From: Mytilinidion resinicola
Lineage: Eukaryota > Ascomycota > Dothideomycetes > Mytilinidiales > Mytilinidiaceae
Assembly (NCBI RefSeq): GCF_010093595.1
Contig: NW_022985462.1
Location: 256,948-320,947, forward strand
Length of the DNA: 64,000 nucleotides
Direction: 5' to 3'
Shown: in pieces, positions 31,431 through 42,768 of the stretch
How positions within the stretch are numbered: position 1 is the stretch's first letter
Layout: the number at the start of each line of letters is the position of its first letter
Notes under the pieces: generated by a model
Told to the model about the DNA's origin: nothing
Seen by the model: only the letters and a program-made list of their open reading frames with translations
The model's database searches: none
Made by a program: the position numbers and the translations under genes

Positions 31431-33481
31431 GTTCGATCAGTCTTCGATCCCCGCGATCTCGTCGTCGCTATAGGCGGGCGCCGTTGTCTGGCTTGCGCGC
31501 GCACTCAACAGCTGAAGCCTGCAGAACTCGGCGGGCTTGCGCGCGCTTTTGCGGTTGGCCCTGTCGAGGTGGGTTTGGTGTTGCAGCAGCGCGGGATGAC
31601 GACAGCCGAGTGGGTGACTGAGGGCCGGGCCGCAAGACGTCAATTCGAGAGCAGAGGCGCTGCTCACACACGGGCACGGTGGGGCTGGGAGAGTGGTTGA
31701 GGTGAAATTTTCCAAAACTAAGGATGCGAGGGCCAGTAGTGGGTGGTGATAGCGCCCCGCGCTGGGAGTCGGATGAGTGCCGGCGGAGAAGCGCGTGGAT
31801 CTAAGGGCGTCAGGGTTTTGCAACGGGCCAAAGCGCACACTAGAGGGGATAAGAGGATTCAGTGCCAGCGCTCGCAGACACAGGCTACACATATATTGTC
31901 ACGGCACAGCGCTCCAGTGTGGGGCATTGCCGGAAATACCACCCACTTCACGGGCAAACGCCGCGAGAAGACAAAACACTGGGACTGCGCACCCAGCACT
32001 CGCTTCAAACGTCAACCCACGGCCCGGAGAGGCAACCGGGCTGCAAATCACGCGCTTTCGGGGGGCCATGATGCAGAAAACGGGAGACAGCACGGCGAGG
32101 TGCGCGCCGACACGCTGAGCAGCCGCAAGGCTACGCGCAGTCGGCAGAGAGGGCGCATCAATTAGTGAACACGCAGCGACCATCTCAGATGCCAAGCAGG
32201 CCTGGACGCGTCTCCCAGATGCGGTGGCCGGCCCTTGTAGCCTCTGCCCGGCGCCGTTCGTCGTCCAACGTGTGCGTTATGCAGCGCAATCAACGAGCAC
32301 ACTACGTCGGCGGCGCCACTGCGTCATCGTACGCACCGCCGGGGCTAAAAAGGGCCCTCGTGCCGTGTCGCTGGCGACCTCACCTCGAGTCCTGGCCGCC
32401 AGCATCGTCGCCCAGCAGCCCCGATGCCGCCATCCACCCCCGCTGAGTAATAGCCGCGAACCCCACGACACCACGGACCCTTGGGCTCTGCCAACGGATG
32501 CCCGACTTGATGTAGCCATCGTGGAGGGGATCCACGCCGTCGACCCTGGACCAGACAGACGACCGAGACGTCAGGCGGACTACCGGGTGTCTCCAAGCCA
32601 CCGGCGCGCCCCGAATCCGGCGCGGGCCCTCCCAGCAGTCGACGACGCTGAGAGCCCCTCGCAGGCCGCCGTCCATGCATTCCGGCTCAAGTGCAGCTCC
32701 GAGGCCTGGTGGGGAGGACGCGACTGGGCGCGGCGTGAAGCATGGCCCTGGACGCTGTAGAGTAGAAAAGAAAAGAAAGTAGCCTACTTGTACTTGTACT
32801 CGCCCGCCGATCAAAGATTTGCTGAGCATCTCCTCCACTGACTGAAGGAGACTTCTTCAACCCTTCCGCCTCGACCTCTTCGCTTCACCCAGTAGCGTCA
32901 AGCGTGGCCTGATGATCTGCCAAAAGCAACTCCACAGCACTTACCCACCACGGATGGACAACCTAGGAATACCAAATCGTTAAGTAAGACCAGGGTGCTG
33001 AAGGGCAGGTGTTGGCAGGCCCCATTGAGCAGCGATCGACGCCCTCTCCAAAAAAGGCGGATGGCATCGGAACAATTGTGCCGTTCGTACCTCATACCGT
33101 ACCGTGAGGGGCACCCGGCCAAGCATCCTTTCGCGGGATCGGCACCGCGACTGGACCCTGAAGATGTGCGCCAGTCGTACAGAGGTAGTGGTAGTGCGTG
33201 CAGATGAATGGACAGCGCCTAAGCGAACGATGTGACCACGACCACCCGAACAGCACCCCGACAAGCCGCCCTCATCAGATGGATAGAGGAGAGAGCAGCG
33301 TGGAGCATTGCCTTCCCGCACCACCAAGGTAAAGATGATCGAGACATAGAGGGAAGATGACGGTTGATTTTGTATCCTACCAGGAAGTAACTTCACCATG
33401 CTCTACAGTAAAGTACAGTTCACCTCTCTAATAGTCCCATATGCAAAGAAGCGGTGAGAATGCAAACCATTCTTCCCTAGA
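31431..33481. other. GC-rich 2 kb region without a supported gene
   Basis: Open frames of 100-180 codons occur on both strands (for example 32224-32760 plus and 32380-32838 minus), but they overlap each other, are rich in Arg, Pro and Ala as random GC-rich DNA would be, and show no family motif. It may contain the long 5' leader of YPD1 and 3' flank of the aminotransferase gene, or non-coding transcripts. Confidence 0.45.
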
Positions 33482-35096
33482 TCAACCGGTAACCTTGTAG
33501 ATCGCCTCGGCCAACCGCTTGACGTTGCCAGTCGTAATGCCCGCTACGGAGATTCTTCCGTCCCTAGTGGCATATACGGAGTGCTATAGTAGTGCTTGTC
33601 AGCTTCTCCTGTTTCAATTGCGTTAAGCGTAGCGGATCAGGAAGCTTACCTCTTTGGCGAGCACATCCATCTGCTCGGGCTTCAGCCCCGTGAATGCGAA
33701 CATGCCAATCTGTGACGTGATGTGACTCCAGTCGCGCTTGCTCCCCAGCTTCTCGAGGTTGTCCTTCAGCAGCGCGCGCATCGTAATGATGCGGTCCGCC
33801 ATGTCCTTAACCTCGCCCAGCCATTGCCTGTTCAGCTCCTCGTCGTTCAAGATTGATGATGCGATGCGGGCGCCGTGGACCGGCGGGTTGGAGTAGAGTG
33901 GTCGCACGAGAATCTTGAGCTGGGAATCCACTCGCTTCTTCTCCTCGGCAGACCCACATACAACTGAGAAAGCTCCGACGCGCTCACCGTACAAGCCCTT
34001 TTTCGAGGTCAGTCAAAGCAGAAATCACGTCCTGTCGCACACTTACCATGTTCTTTGCAAAGCTCTGCGCGAGAACGGGGTGGAGACCTTCCTTGATGAA
34101 GTGTCTCAGGGCGAATGCGTCCTTGTTGGTGTCACCGCTGGCGAAGCCTTGGTAGGCCATGTCGAAGAACGGGAAGTGGCCGCCCTCCTTTACTGCCTCT
34201 GCGATGGCCACCCATTGCTCGTCGGTAGGGTCAACGCCAGTGGGGTTGTGGGCGCAGGCGTGGAGGAGGATGATGCTGCCCTTGGGCATGGCCTTGATGT
34301 CGGCAACGAAGCCATCGAAGTCGAGGCCAATGGTGTCCTTGTTGTAGTAGCGGTACTTCTCCACCTTCAGCCCCGAGTCCTTGAAGACAGCAGTGTGGTT
34401 GGCCCAGCTGGGATTCGGGATGTAGATGGTCTTGGAGCCAGGGTAGAAGCGCTCGAGGAACGCACCACCTATCCGGAGAGCTCCAGTACCGGAAATGGAC
34501 TGTGTGATGGCCACGCGGTCCTCCTTAATGGCTGCAGAGTCGGGTCCGTATGCGAGGAGGGCCGCAGCTTTTGCGAACGCTGGGACACCAGTAATGCCTG
34601 CGTACTCCTTGTCCAGCGAGGAGTCGACGATCTTCTGCTCCGCAGACCGCACCGATGGCAGGACGAATGGCTTGCCCTTGTCATCTCGGTATGCACCAAC
34701 GCCTGCCGCTGTCAGTGGGGTCCCCTCTGCGTCATAACATCAACTCTGCGGGAACGGTACCCAAATTGATCTTCTCTGGGTTGCTGTCGGCCTTGAATGC
34801 TTCGGTGATACCTGGTGCTTGTTAGTAAAATTCGGTGCGCCACGAAAAAAGCCTCTCATGCTCACCAAGAATGGCCTGTCACGCAGAATTGTGGTGAGTA
34901 GAAGCTCAGAAAACTTGTTAGAGGTTACATACATCCTAGAATCGCAATTAGTACCAATTTACAGCAATTACTGTGCTGCACTCACAGGAGGCCCTTGGGG
35001 GACATTGGACCACGCCGAGGCCGCTCTTGCCCCATTCTTGAGCGAGTACTGCTTCGAGGCAGCTCGGCGCACAGCGCTTCTCGAGGTAGCGAGCAT
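33482..35096 (-). CDS. Aspartate aminotransferase, mitochondrial
   Basis: PLP enzyme that interconverts aspartate/2-oxoglutarate and oxaloacetate/glutamate, part of the malate-aspartate shuttle. Seven exons (34986-35096, 34933-34935, 34866-34875, 34761-34811, 34047-34702, 33650-33997, 33482-33583) sum to 426 aa. The basic N-terminus [18 protein letters not shown] is a mitochondrial presequence. Hallmarks: [49 protein letters not shown], the PLP Lys in [16 protein letters not shown], and [11 protein letters not shown] with the substrate Arg. The conserved N-terminal QGPPDAILGITEAF is assembled from four exons. One of them is only 3 nt (GAT, encoding the Asp) between TCTAG and GTATGT, and another is 10 nt. 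The gene is divergent from GEP3 across a 325 bp shared promoter. Confidence 0.95.
34933..34935 (-). other. Three-nucleotide microexon (Asp codon) in the aminotransferase gene
   Basis: Coding strand: GTGAGT...TACTAAT...TCTAG, then GAT, then GTATGT...GTGACAG. GAT supplies the Asp of the family-wide PPDxILG motif. Skipping it would give PPAILG and keep the frame. Confidence 0.75.
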
Positions 35097-35421
35097 GGTG
35101 ACGATGTGAGGAGAGGCAGGTAGGGTTATTCAAAGGTGAAGCGGGTGGGGGATATTCTGTAGAAGATGACTTATGTGCGTCTTCTTTCCTAGTTTCCGGG
35201 AGAATGGCCTGAGAAACGGCGTTAGTGCGGCCGGTGGAGCGGTTGTTGAGGGAGTTTAAGCTTGCAGTGGGACAGCTGGATACACACCGCCCTAAAGTAA
35301 CCCGGGTCGGCGCCTTTGCACCGAGCGCGCGGAATTGCAGCGGAATCTGATTCAGAAATTATTTCGTCGCGTCTGCCAGAGCCGCGACTGGCTGTGAATC
35401 TTGAACCATCACCACCACGCA
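35097..35421. promoter_or_regulatory. Bidirectional promoter between aspartate aminotransferase and GEP3 genes
   Basis: A 325 bp gap separates two divergent start codons of mitochondrial-protein genes, so both promoters must lie here. I see no certain factor site. Confidence 0.55.
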
Positions 35422-37547
35422 ATGCGCCCAGCTCTGCGCCAGGCCAGCAAGCTTCTGCAACGAGATGCGACTGTGCCGCATGTCTCGATCCCTCTCTTTC
35501 TCTGTCCAGCTCTTCTGAGTACCCCTGCGCGGCCGTCGTTATGTCGCCAGGGGAGCAGCCCTCAAAATGCCAAATTTTCCAACTCTTCTCGACGACGCCG
35601 ACCAGAAGCCGCTATTACTACCCCCTCGCCTCCGCCGGCTCAGGAAAACGCTGTGGCAGCACCCGCGAAACGTCCGCTTCCACTGTGCTGCCCTGGATGC
35701 GGAGCCCCGACCCAGACCATCGAGCAGAATGAAGCAGGCTTCTTCTCGTTGCAAAGAGGGGCCGTACGGGCATACATCAACTATGACAAGAACAGCCAGG
35801 ATGCTGTAGAGGAGGACATATTTACGAGAGCAATCAGAGGAGTGGACCAGAATGTGCTCGGTGAACTTGGACTGAACAAGGACGTTCTAAGTACAATCCT
35901 CCCCTTTGCCGCTTCCATCTTCCATCGCTGACCACGCGCTATCTAGCATCTACTCCAGAGAAGACTGCACCCTCTACACCCGTATGCGATCGATGTCACA
36001 ACCTAATACATCACCATGCGGGGACCTCCATTTTCCACCCCTCAATCGACGCCATCAGCGACACCATTGCCGAGTCCCCGCACAGGCACAACCACATCTA
36101 CCATGTCATCGATGCGGCCGACTTCCCCATGTCTATTATTCCCAAGTTACAAGCAGCCCTACAGATTCCGCAATTACGGACCCAGAATCGACGCTCGAAA
36201 CACACCAGATGGCAGAGCGGCGACCGTGTGGCAGAGGTCAGCTTTATCATCACACGGTCTGATTTATTGGCGCCGTTGAAAGAGCAGGTGGATAAGTTGA
36301 TGCCATACGTACAGGAGGTGTTAAGAGACGCCTTGGGCCGATCTGGGAAAAGATTCCGCCTAGGAAATGTCCGTCTCGTGAGCGCGAAGCGAGGATGGTG
36401 GACGAAAGAGGTCAAAGCAGACATATGGGATCGGGGAGGTGGCGGCTGGATGGTCGGCAAGGTCAACGTTGGCAAAAGCAATCTGTTCGAAGTCGTATAC
36501 CCAAAGGGAAGAGGAGGCCTTGACATGAACGTCCGCAGAATCCGCTCCGCCGAGGAACGTGCGAGGATGGAAGAGGCCGCGCAATCAGTCGACGAACTTA
36601 TGGCAATCCAAGAACAACTAGTACAAGAAGACGAAGAAGCAAAAATAGATCCAGCAGAGAAGGCCAGAGAAGAAGCAGAGGCCGCACTCCAAGACGACGA
36701 AGCCCTCCTCCCCCCACCCCAAATCGAAACCGCATTCCCAGTCATGCCCATCATTTCCTCCCTCCCCGGCACCACCGCCTCGCCCATCCGCGTCCCCTTC
36801 GGCAACGGTCGCGGCGAGCTCATCGACCTCCCCGGCCTCGCCCGCTCAGACCTTGAGTCCTACGTTCGCCCAGAACACCGCCTCGACCTCGTCATGAACC
36901 ATCGCATTACCGCGCAAAAGCATATACTTAAGCCAGGCCAGTCGCTACTTCTCGGCGGCCTCATCCGTATCACGCCCAAGACACCGGACCTCGTCTTCAT
37001 CGCGCACCCCTTCGTGCCTATCGACCCTCACGTGACCAGCACGGAGAAGGCGGAGGGAATGCAAACCCAGACGCGTGAGTCAGGCGTCCCTAGCATTGCG
37101 AAATCTGGGATAGGGGAGAAGATAAAATCTGCGGGAGTGTTCAAGCTTAAGTGGGATGTCACCAAGAAACAAACAGGCCCGTTGACATCGAAGTCGGCTG
37201 GAAAAATGAAGGCGGACCAGCTGCCTTTTACAGTCTACTCGGCGGATATTCTGATCGAAGGGTCCGGATGGGTGGAGCTGGTTGCTCAAGTCCGGAAATC
37301 TAAGATGGATAGGAGCGCACTGCTGGGTGGCAGCCAAGAGGGAGAAGATGGTGTCACAGAGGAACTAGACATCGAAGTCCCGGAAGTCGAAGTGTTCAGT
37401 CCAGAAGGCAGATTCGTGGACGTTCGCCGGCCGATGAGCGCATCGGTGCTGGGAGGACCGAGGGTCAAGGGGCGGAACGAGAGAAAGGTGAGACCGAGGC
37501 CGAGCATGAAGAGCATGAAAGCTCGGAGAAAGCCTCTAGGGGATTGA
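35422..37547 (+). CDS. GEP3: Mitochondrial circularly permuted GTPase, Gep3/Mtg3 (YqeH family)
   Basis: Needed for small-subunit mitochondrial ribosome assembly in yeast. Exons 35422-35890 and 35947-37547 (56 nt intron) give 689 aa. After a basic mitochondrial presequence comes a Cys4 zinc site, CCPGCGAP and VCDRCHNLIHHH. The G motifs appear in permuted order: G4-like ITRSDLL, G5 VSAKRGWW, G1 GKVNVGKSNL, then G3 DLPGL. The C-terminal domain follows (HRLDLVMNHRITAQKHILK, SLLLGGLIRITP). A charged insertion of about 70 residues between G1 and G3 (EEAAQSVDEL, QEDEEAK) is longer than in bacterial YqeH. Yeast Gep3 was found through genetic interaction with prohibitins. The C-terminus is strongly basic (RPRPSMKSMKARRKP), fitting RNA contact. 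Confidence 0.88.
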
Positions 37548-38227
37548 AACCCACTTCCATGGCTGTAACATATCGCGGAGTGGTACATCTAGGCATTTGT
37601 GGCGTCAAAAAAGGGTGCATATAATTTACCCAACGTGAACCACACAATTGGCTTGTACAATAAGATCGTTGTTAGCATAAGGAGCTTGGGTGTTGCAGAT
37701 ACATATTGCTAGATATCCGATGTACAATGACTTGTTCCACTCTTCAATTAGTATTCTGTCCCTCAGCTTATGCTGATGCTCGTCTTGCCTCTTTAGAGCA
37801 CCACGAGCTTCGGAATTCGCAGCATGAGCCCAACGAAATCATCACTTCTATAGCACAATAATGCTTTCCCATTTCATCGCTCATACGTGCAGAAAACTTG
37901 CACAAACCGCCCACGACAAGGGTCCATGAAACAGCCCCCCTGCGTCACCTCTTCGGGCAAGTCTTGGCCCGAAAGCCTGCAAAGTGTTGAGAGCCGAGAG
38001 CTAAAAAAGCTTCGAACTAAATAAGCTTCGACCTTAATAGCCTGCAACATAAATAAGCTACAGGTGGATAAACATAGCTTCCACATACCTAAGCAAGTAT
38101 GTCGCCTTAGAAACGAAGACGTTCAGCATTCATATCACATTGAAATCTTCTAAAGGCTTGTCAAAGTTCATAGAGTCTTCATTATCTACGGATTTTCTAC
38201 AATGCCTGCCTGCTCAAGTCGCAGCGA
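37548..38227. other. Convergent intergenic region
   Basis: 3' flanks of GEP3 and CCT8. No gene seen; AT-richer than the surrounding genes. Confidence 0.45.
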
Positions 38228-39992
38228 TCAGTCCTCATCCCAGTTGGGGTTGTTTTGGGGCATTTTCGGGCCTCCCGCTTGCCGGGCCACAATGATCTGA
38301 TCCACACTCAACACCGTCCTAGCCGCCTCGGTCGCCAGCTTGATCGCCCAGCTCTTCGTGATGTACAGGTCCAAAATACCCTCCTCTGTGGCATCAAGGG
38401 TACCCGTCTTGTCTTCGTTCTCGATATCGATACCCATCGACGCGCCTTTGTGAGCGGCATGTGCGGTGTACAACCTGCTTAGCACCTCGGTCGCATCTAG
38501 GCCGGCGCTTTCTGCTAACGTGCGGGGGATGACTTCGAATGCTTCGCCAAACTTCTTGATGGAGTACTGGGAGAGACCTGGAGTCTTCTCGGCAACGTTG
38601 GTGATGCGCTCGATGAGCTGCATTTCAGTTGCACCGGCTCCTGGGACGAGGCGGGGATCGCGAGTGATCGCTTTCACGACATTGACACCGTCATCTACTG
38701 CACGTTCGACGTCGTCAAGATGGTTCTGAGTGGCGCCGCGGAGCACGAGGGTTGCAGTCCTGGTGGTTTCATTCTCTTGTCGGAATACGGTAACGCGGTC
38801 ACCGCCAATCTCTAACGTCTCAACAACATCGACTGTGCCCATTTCATCCGGCATAGGCGCGCCCAGCCGAGCAAGCGGCGTGGCACCGACAACGCGGCAG
38901 AGTCTGCGGAGTTCGAATTTGGAGAGGATCTTGATGACGAGGATGTTGTAGCGATTGAGGTAGTGCATGGCAAGTTCGCCGATGGTGGACCCGGCAACGA
39001 CGACGCGGAGGCCGGAATCGTGGAGCTCCTTGATAATGTTCTCGATTTGGTGTTCCTCGCCCTTGGTGAAGTCCAGCATCTCCTTGGCGTTGTGTAGAAG
39101 AACGGTTCCTTTGGTTTCCGTCTGGCTAATATCGATCGGACATGAGTACACTCCCACCTTCGCCCTCTGTGCCTTCTTGATGCTGCCTTCTGGCTCGCGG
39201 GCGAAGACCATCCCCTTGACGACCCTGCTCTGCTCAAGGCTGCCACCCATAATCTTGACCACCCGCACATTGTCGACGTTGAAATTTATGGGGTTCTTGG
39301 GGAGAACTGCGAGGATTGCTTCGGCAACCAGGTCCGCGAGGAAGTCTTCGTTGCCGGACTGCTTCGCGGCCACAACAGTTCGGATGGCTTTGCTGAGCTC
39401 TTCTTGTGATCTTATATCCTCGACTTTGTCAACAACGAGATCTGTGATGACTTGTTAGATCTTGATGCTGTCACGTGTAGGAGCAATATTCAGCTCGTAC
39501 CTTCCAACTGCTTCAGAGCCTCCTCTTGTGCCCTCTCGTACCCTTGCACGATATCACTAGTCTTCAAGCCCATTCTGATCAGCTCTTCCGCCTTCTTCAT
39601 CAGTTCTCCCGCAAACACAATGACCATGTTTGTGGCATCGCCCATCTCCGCGTCTTGCTGCTGGCTCGCCATTACGAGCAATTTCGCCGCTGGGTGCATC
39701 ACCTCAAGCTCCCGTAGTATCGTCGCCGCGTCCGAGGTCAGGATCATCTTCTGCAGGTGGTTTATTACAATCTTGTTGCATCCGTACGGCCCTAATGAAG
39801 TCTGGACAGTCTGTGCGATCGTTCTGCAGGCCTCGATATTGCGAATAACGGCGCCATCTTCGGAGTCGTAGCTGTGGGGTACTGTTTAGCTGTGCACCAC
39901 ATGGAGGGGCTGGAGAATTTCGGGAGACGGTACTTTTGGTAGCCCGGCTTGAATAGGCCTGCATTCGGAGCGTTGGGTATTGCGAGAGACAT
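38228..39992 (-). CDS. CCT8: Chaperonin-containing TCP-1 subunit theta
   Basis: One of eight subunits of the cytosolic TRiC/CCT chaperonin that folds actin and tubulin. Exons 39934-39992, 39501-39871 and 38228-39441 sum to 547 aa. The ATPase signatures TSLGPYGCNK and GDATNMVIVFAGELM are in exon 2, with the DAATILRELEVMHPAAKLLV stretch typical of theta. The apical domain and the second nucleotide site (VPGAGATEMQLIERI) are in exon 3, and the protein ends NPNWDED. The N-terminus MSLAIPNAPNAGLFKPGYQ matches fungal Cct8. At the second intron I chose the cacag acceptor because the CTAAC branch site is only 2 nt from the alternative AAG. Confidence 0.94.
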
Positions 39993-40912
39993 GATTGCGG
40001 GTGTGTAGAGTTGGGTGAAGGGGTGGTGCCTGGTGTCGCGTTGCGTCGAGCTCAAATCGCGTTCCACTCAAAAAAATCGGACATGGAGTTTGGGCCTTGG
40101 CGCGGGCAAGGCGAACCTCAACACCTTGCCCTGTCGTTCAACTTCCACGCGCATACCTGCCAGTGTACCAAAGAGGAAGATATGAAATCCTATCTAGACT
40201 CTTCTAATTGCAGCTTCATGCTACCTGGTACAACATGCACCCATCCTCCGCAAGCACCGCAACCTCACCATGACCTCCTATATCTTCTCTGGATCAACTT
40301 CCGAGATCAATTGATTATCTCGCGACTTTATTTACTACTGTAACACAATTTGGCCATAAATAGCGCCTTCTATGATGAGGCTAGAAATCTCTTCCCTGTT
40401 TGTGCTACTTTTTCAACCTTTCAGTGCGATCAAATACTATCAAAATCCTCGCTACTCTGCCTAGATGCCAGAAGTCTTCTTCGATACTGGCCGACTTGAC
40501 GACTTTTCAATAGTCCAATCTCTAAGGTGTATCGATCTCCAATGTTCTACAAAGCCATGCCGGTGTTCCCGGCTTGGTATCGGACCTAACGCCGGTCCAG
40601 CCACCTGGCTAACATTTGGTACGGTTGTTTTGCAGCAAATCAGCAGCACACGTCCACGTTGTTTGAGACTGCAACCACAGAAACATGGTCTTTCAGTATG
40701 ACAAAAGCACCTGCATGGCAATTGCAACGGTGCCTCTCGTCACACCATCTAATTGAACCGTCTAGGTTACCTTGCTTCCCCAACAGTATGATGTTAGCCA
40801 CTGGCCAACTGCTTGGAGATTCCAAATTATTTAAATGATCGAAGCAGCCTGCAAATACTCCACGCCATACAGACATCGCTCTACCTGCTCATTACACCCA
40901 CCCAACATCAAC
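39993..40912. other. Intergenic region
   Basis: Upstream of CCT8 and of the secreted protein gene; no supported gene. Confidence 0.45.
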
Positions 40913-41538
40913 ATGGCGGTTGGTATCTTATGCCGCATTCTTATTGTGCTGGGAGCTCTCCAGATCGCATTAGCATTAAGTATTCCACCAAGTGCGGGCA
41001 AGACCTATGTTCAGCTTTCTCGCCGCTCGTGAGTCTAATTTCTCTCTAAGCCTAAAGTGAAATGTAGTTCCACGACCTGATACTACTTTCTAGATCCTCA
41101 ACCGCAACATCAAAAGAGGCCTATCTAAACCTCGAACTCCGTCCGCGAAAGGAACTCTACTATGAGAACGAAACAACGGCCTCATTCATCGTGGACACCT
41201 CGGTCAACTACGAACAGCGAGGTGATCCGTTTTCCAACAGAACTTTCATCCCCGGCCGCATCGATGCCGTACCCTTCACAACGATGAAAATCCAAATCAC
41301 AAATTCTCTAGACAGCACGACGCTAGTACCTTGGTCAGATATCACAGTCAACTCCATGAGCAACGAGTTCGCCTTCAATCTGTCTTCTCTCGCTCCGAAG
41401 ACGTCGGCATATCCTGTCAATATCATAGGCGTTTCCCCAGACGGTATTCAGTCGTACTACGCTACTTCTTCAATCACGGTTCTGCTAGCTGGTAATGATA
41501 CTATACCCGAACAGCAGATAAGGACGATCCATCACTAA
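40913..41538 (+). CDS. Small secreted protein, family unknown
   Basis: Exons 40913-41028 and 41094-41538 (donor GTGAGT, acceptor TTTCTAG) give 186 aa. The first 22 residues (ILCRILIVLGALQIALALS) form a clear signal peptide. The mature part is beta-rich, with three or four Asn-x-Ser/Thr sites (NRTF, NLSS, NDTI) and a regular pattern (KIQITNSLD, SNEFAFNLSSLAP, YPVNIIGVSPDG, YYATSSITVL). The abrupt end shortly after SSITVL suggests it could be the N-terminal, Ig-like part of a longer secreted family, but I cannot prove truncation. There is one Cys, only in the signal region, so it is not a typical Cys-rich effector. Confidence 0.6.
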
Positions 41539-42768
41539 ATCTCATTGGGGGTGTGGTTGAATTGTAGAATGCTAAGACGGTTCGCATATTGAACATTACA
41601 AAAGTCGGATATTCCGCATGCTTTGTAATTATTCTTACATGTTTCTACCGCTGCGCAGAAGTTTAGAGGGCCCTCTATAATAAGTCAATGTAAGGAAAGT
41701 GTTACTCACGCGAGAACAATCTCAAGTGTTTGTATGTGTTTCACTTTGGCATCATCTAATTCCCAAAAAGTGTCCATCAAGAATCAGAACTCCGCGATGT
41801 AACGTGAAATAGAAGGCATCCCGCAAATCGTGAGCTTCATATTCTATTTACAGATTAACCCGAAGTCTAGAAAATCCGCGCTCTGTCATTCAGATGTTCC
41901 GGCAAGGCCGAGGTGGCAGCTTCGTCGCCCATTTTGTGGCTGAATTTATAGTGGAGTCGGTTAAATTCATCGGCTTACCTAGCGCGCGGTGCACGGAAGA
42001 GGTGGCACTTTGATTTTACAACAAGCTGTCTCGTATGTACACCTGTCTACTACTGCTTAGGGTGCTTCAATGCATTTTCAATATCTGACGAGATAAAAGC
42101 CCTTCGCCTTGGGCTATGTGGAAACTCGTTGAAGCACCCCATGCGGTGGCAGACAGGTGTACACATGAAACATAGTGCTTGATGCGTGTGCCACTTTTTT
42201 CACATCCAGCGTGCATAGGAGGCCTCCAGAGCTTGTTCAGTGGCCAGTCTAGTCTACAACACTCCACGGCTCCTTCGTCAAGCCTTGTCCTGTTACCCCT
42301 GGATCCATCACAGCATTGCTCAAGTCCCGTACTTCCAAATGTGCCAAGCCAGGACAGGAATGCAAAGACACGCACGCTTTAATAGCGTCTCCTTAGGACA
42401 AACGGCCTCGATTGGTGTTCGGCTGCAATTAGCTTCGAGTTTACTCCGTAGACAGCCTAGCGGGCCGCTCAAAGCGGTCAAGATGACTACTGTAGCTTCT
42501 CTCCATTGAGCATGTCCGTTAGTGAAATAAGGCAGGCCTACCTAGGCACATAGCGGCTTGCTTTTGTAGACAGGGACAAGGCACAACGGCATTCCTACGT
42601 GCACACCACGATGGAGGCGCTGAGAAGAATACAAATGTTCCGCTTCCCCTGTTTTGTGTGCGATTCTTCCACTTCACAGCTTCATCACTCGCTCACGTTT
42701 CTGTCGATTTCCTTATACCTCAGTTCACATCTCACTCGTTTACTTCTGTTTCAGTAATCACAGTCACT
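41539..42768. other. Intergenic region with a large palindromic element
   Basis: Apart from the inverted-repeat element at about 42004-42195, no gene is supported. Confidence 0.5.
42004..42195. mobile_element. Snap-back inverted-repeat element (MITE-like)
   Basis: Left arm ATGTACACCTGTCTactact, then GGGTGCTTCAA (42035-42070). Right arm TTGAAGCACCC, then ggcAGACAGGTGTACACAT (42129-42166). The outer flanks add GTGGCAC on the left (42002) and GTGCCAC on the right (about 42188). The loop contains another small stem (aAGCCC...GGGCT). No coding capacity. Part of the right arm resembles the ~105 bp dispersed repeat (GAAGCACCCCA...). Confidence 0.6.

Noticed and set aside
32224..32760. 178-codon frame in the GC-rich region as a gene
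   Set aside because: Overlaps equally long frames on the other strand, composition as expected of random GC-rich DNA, no motif.
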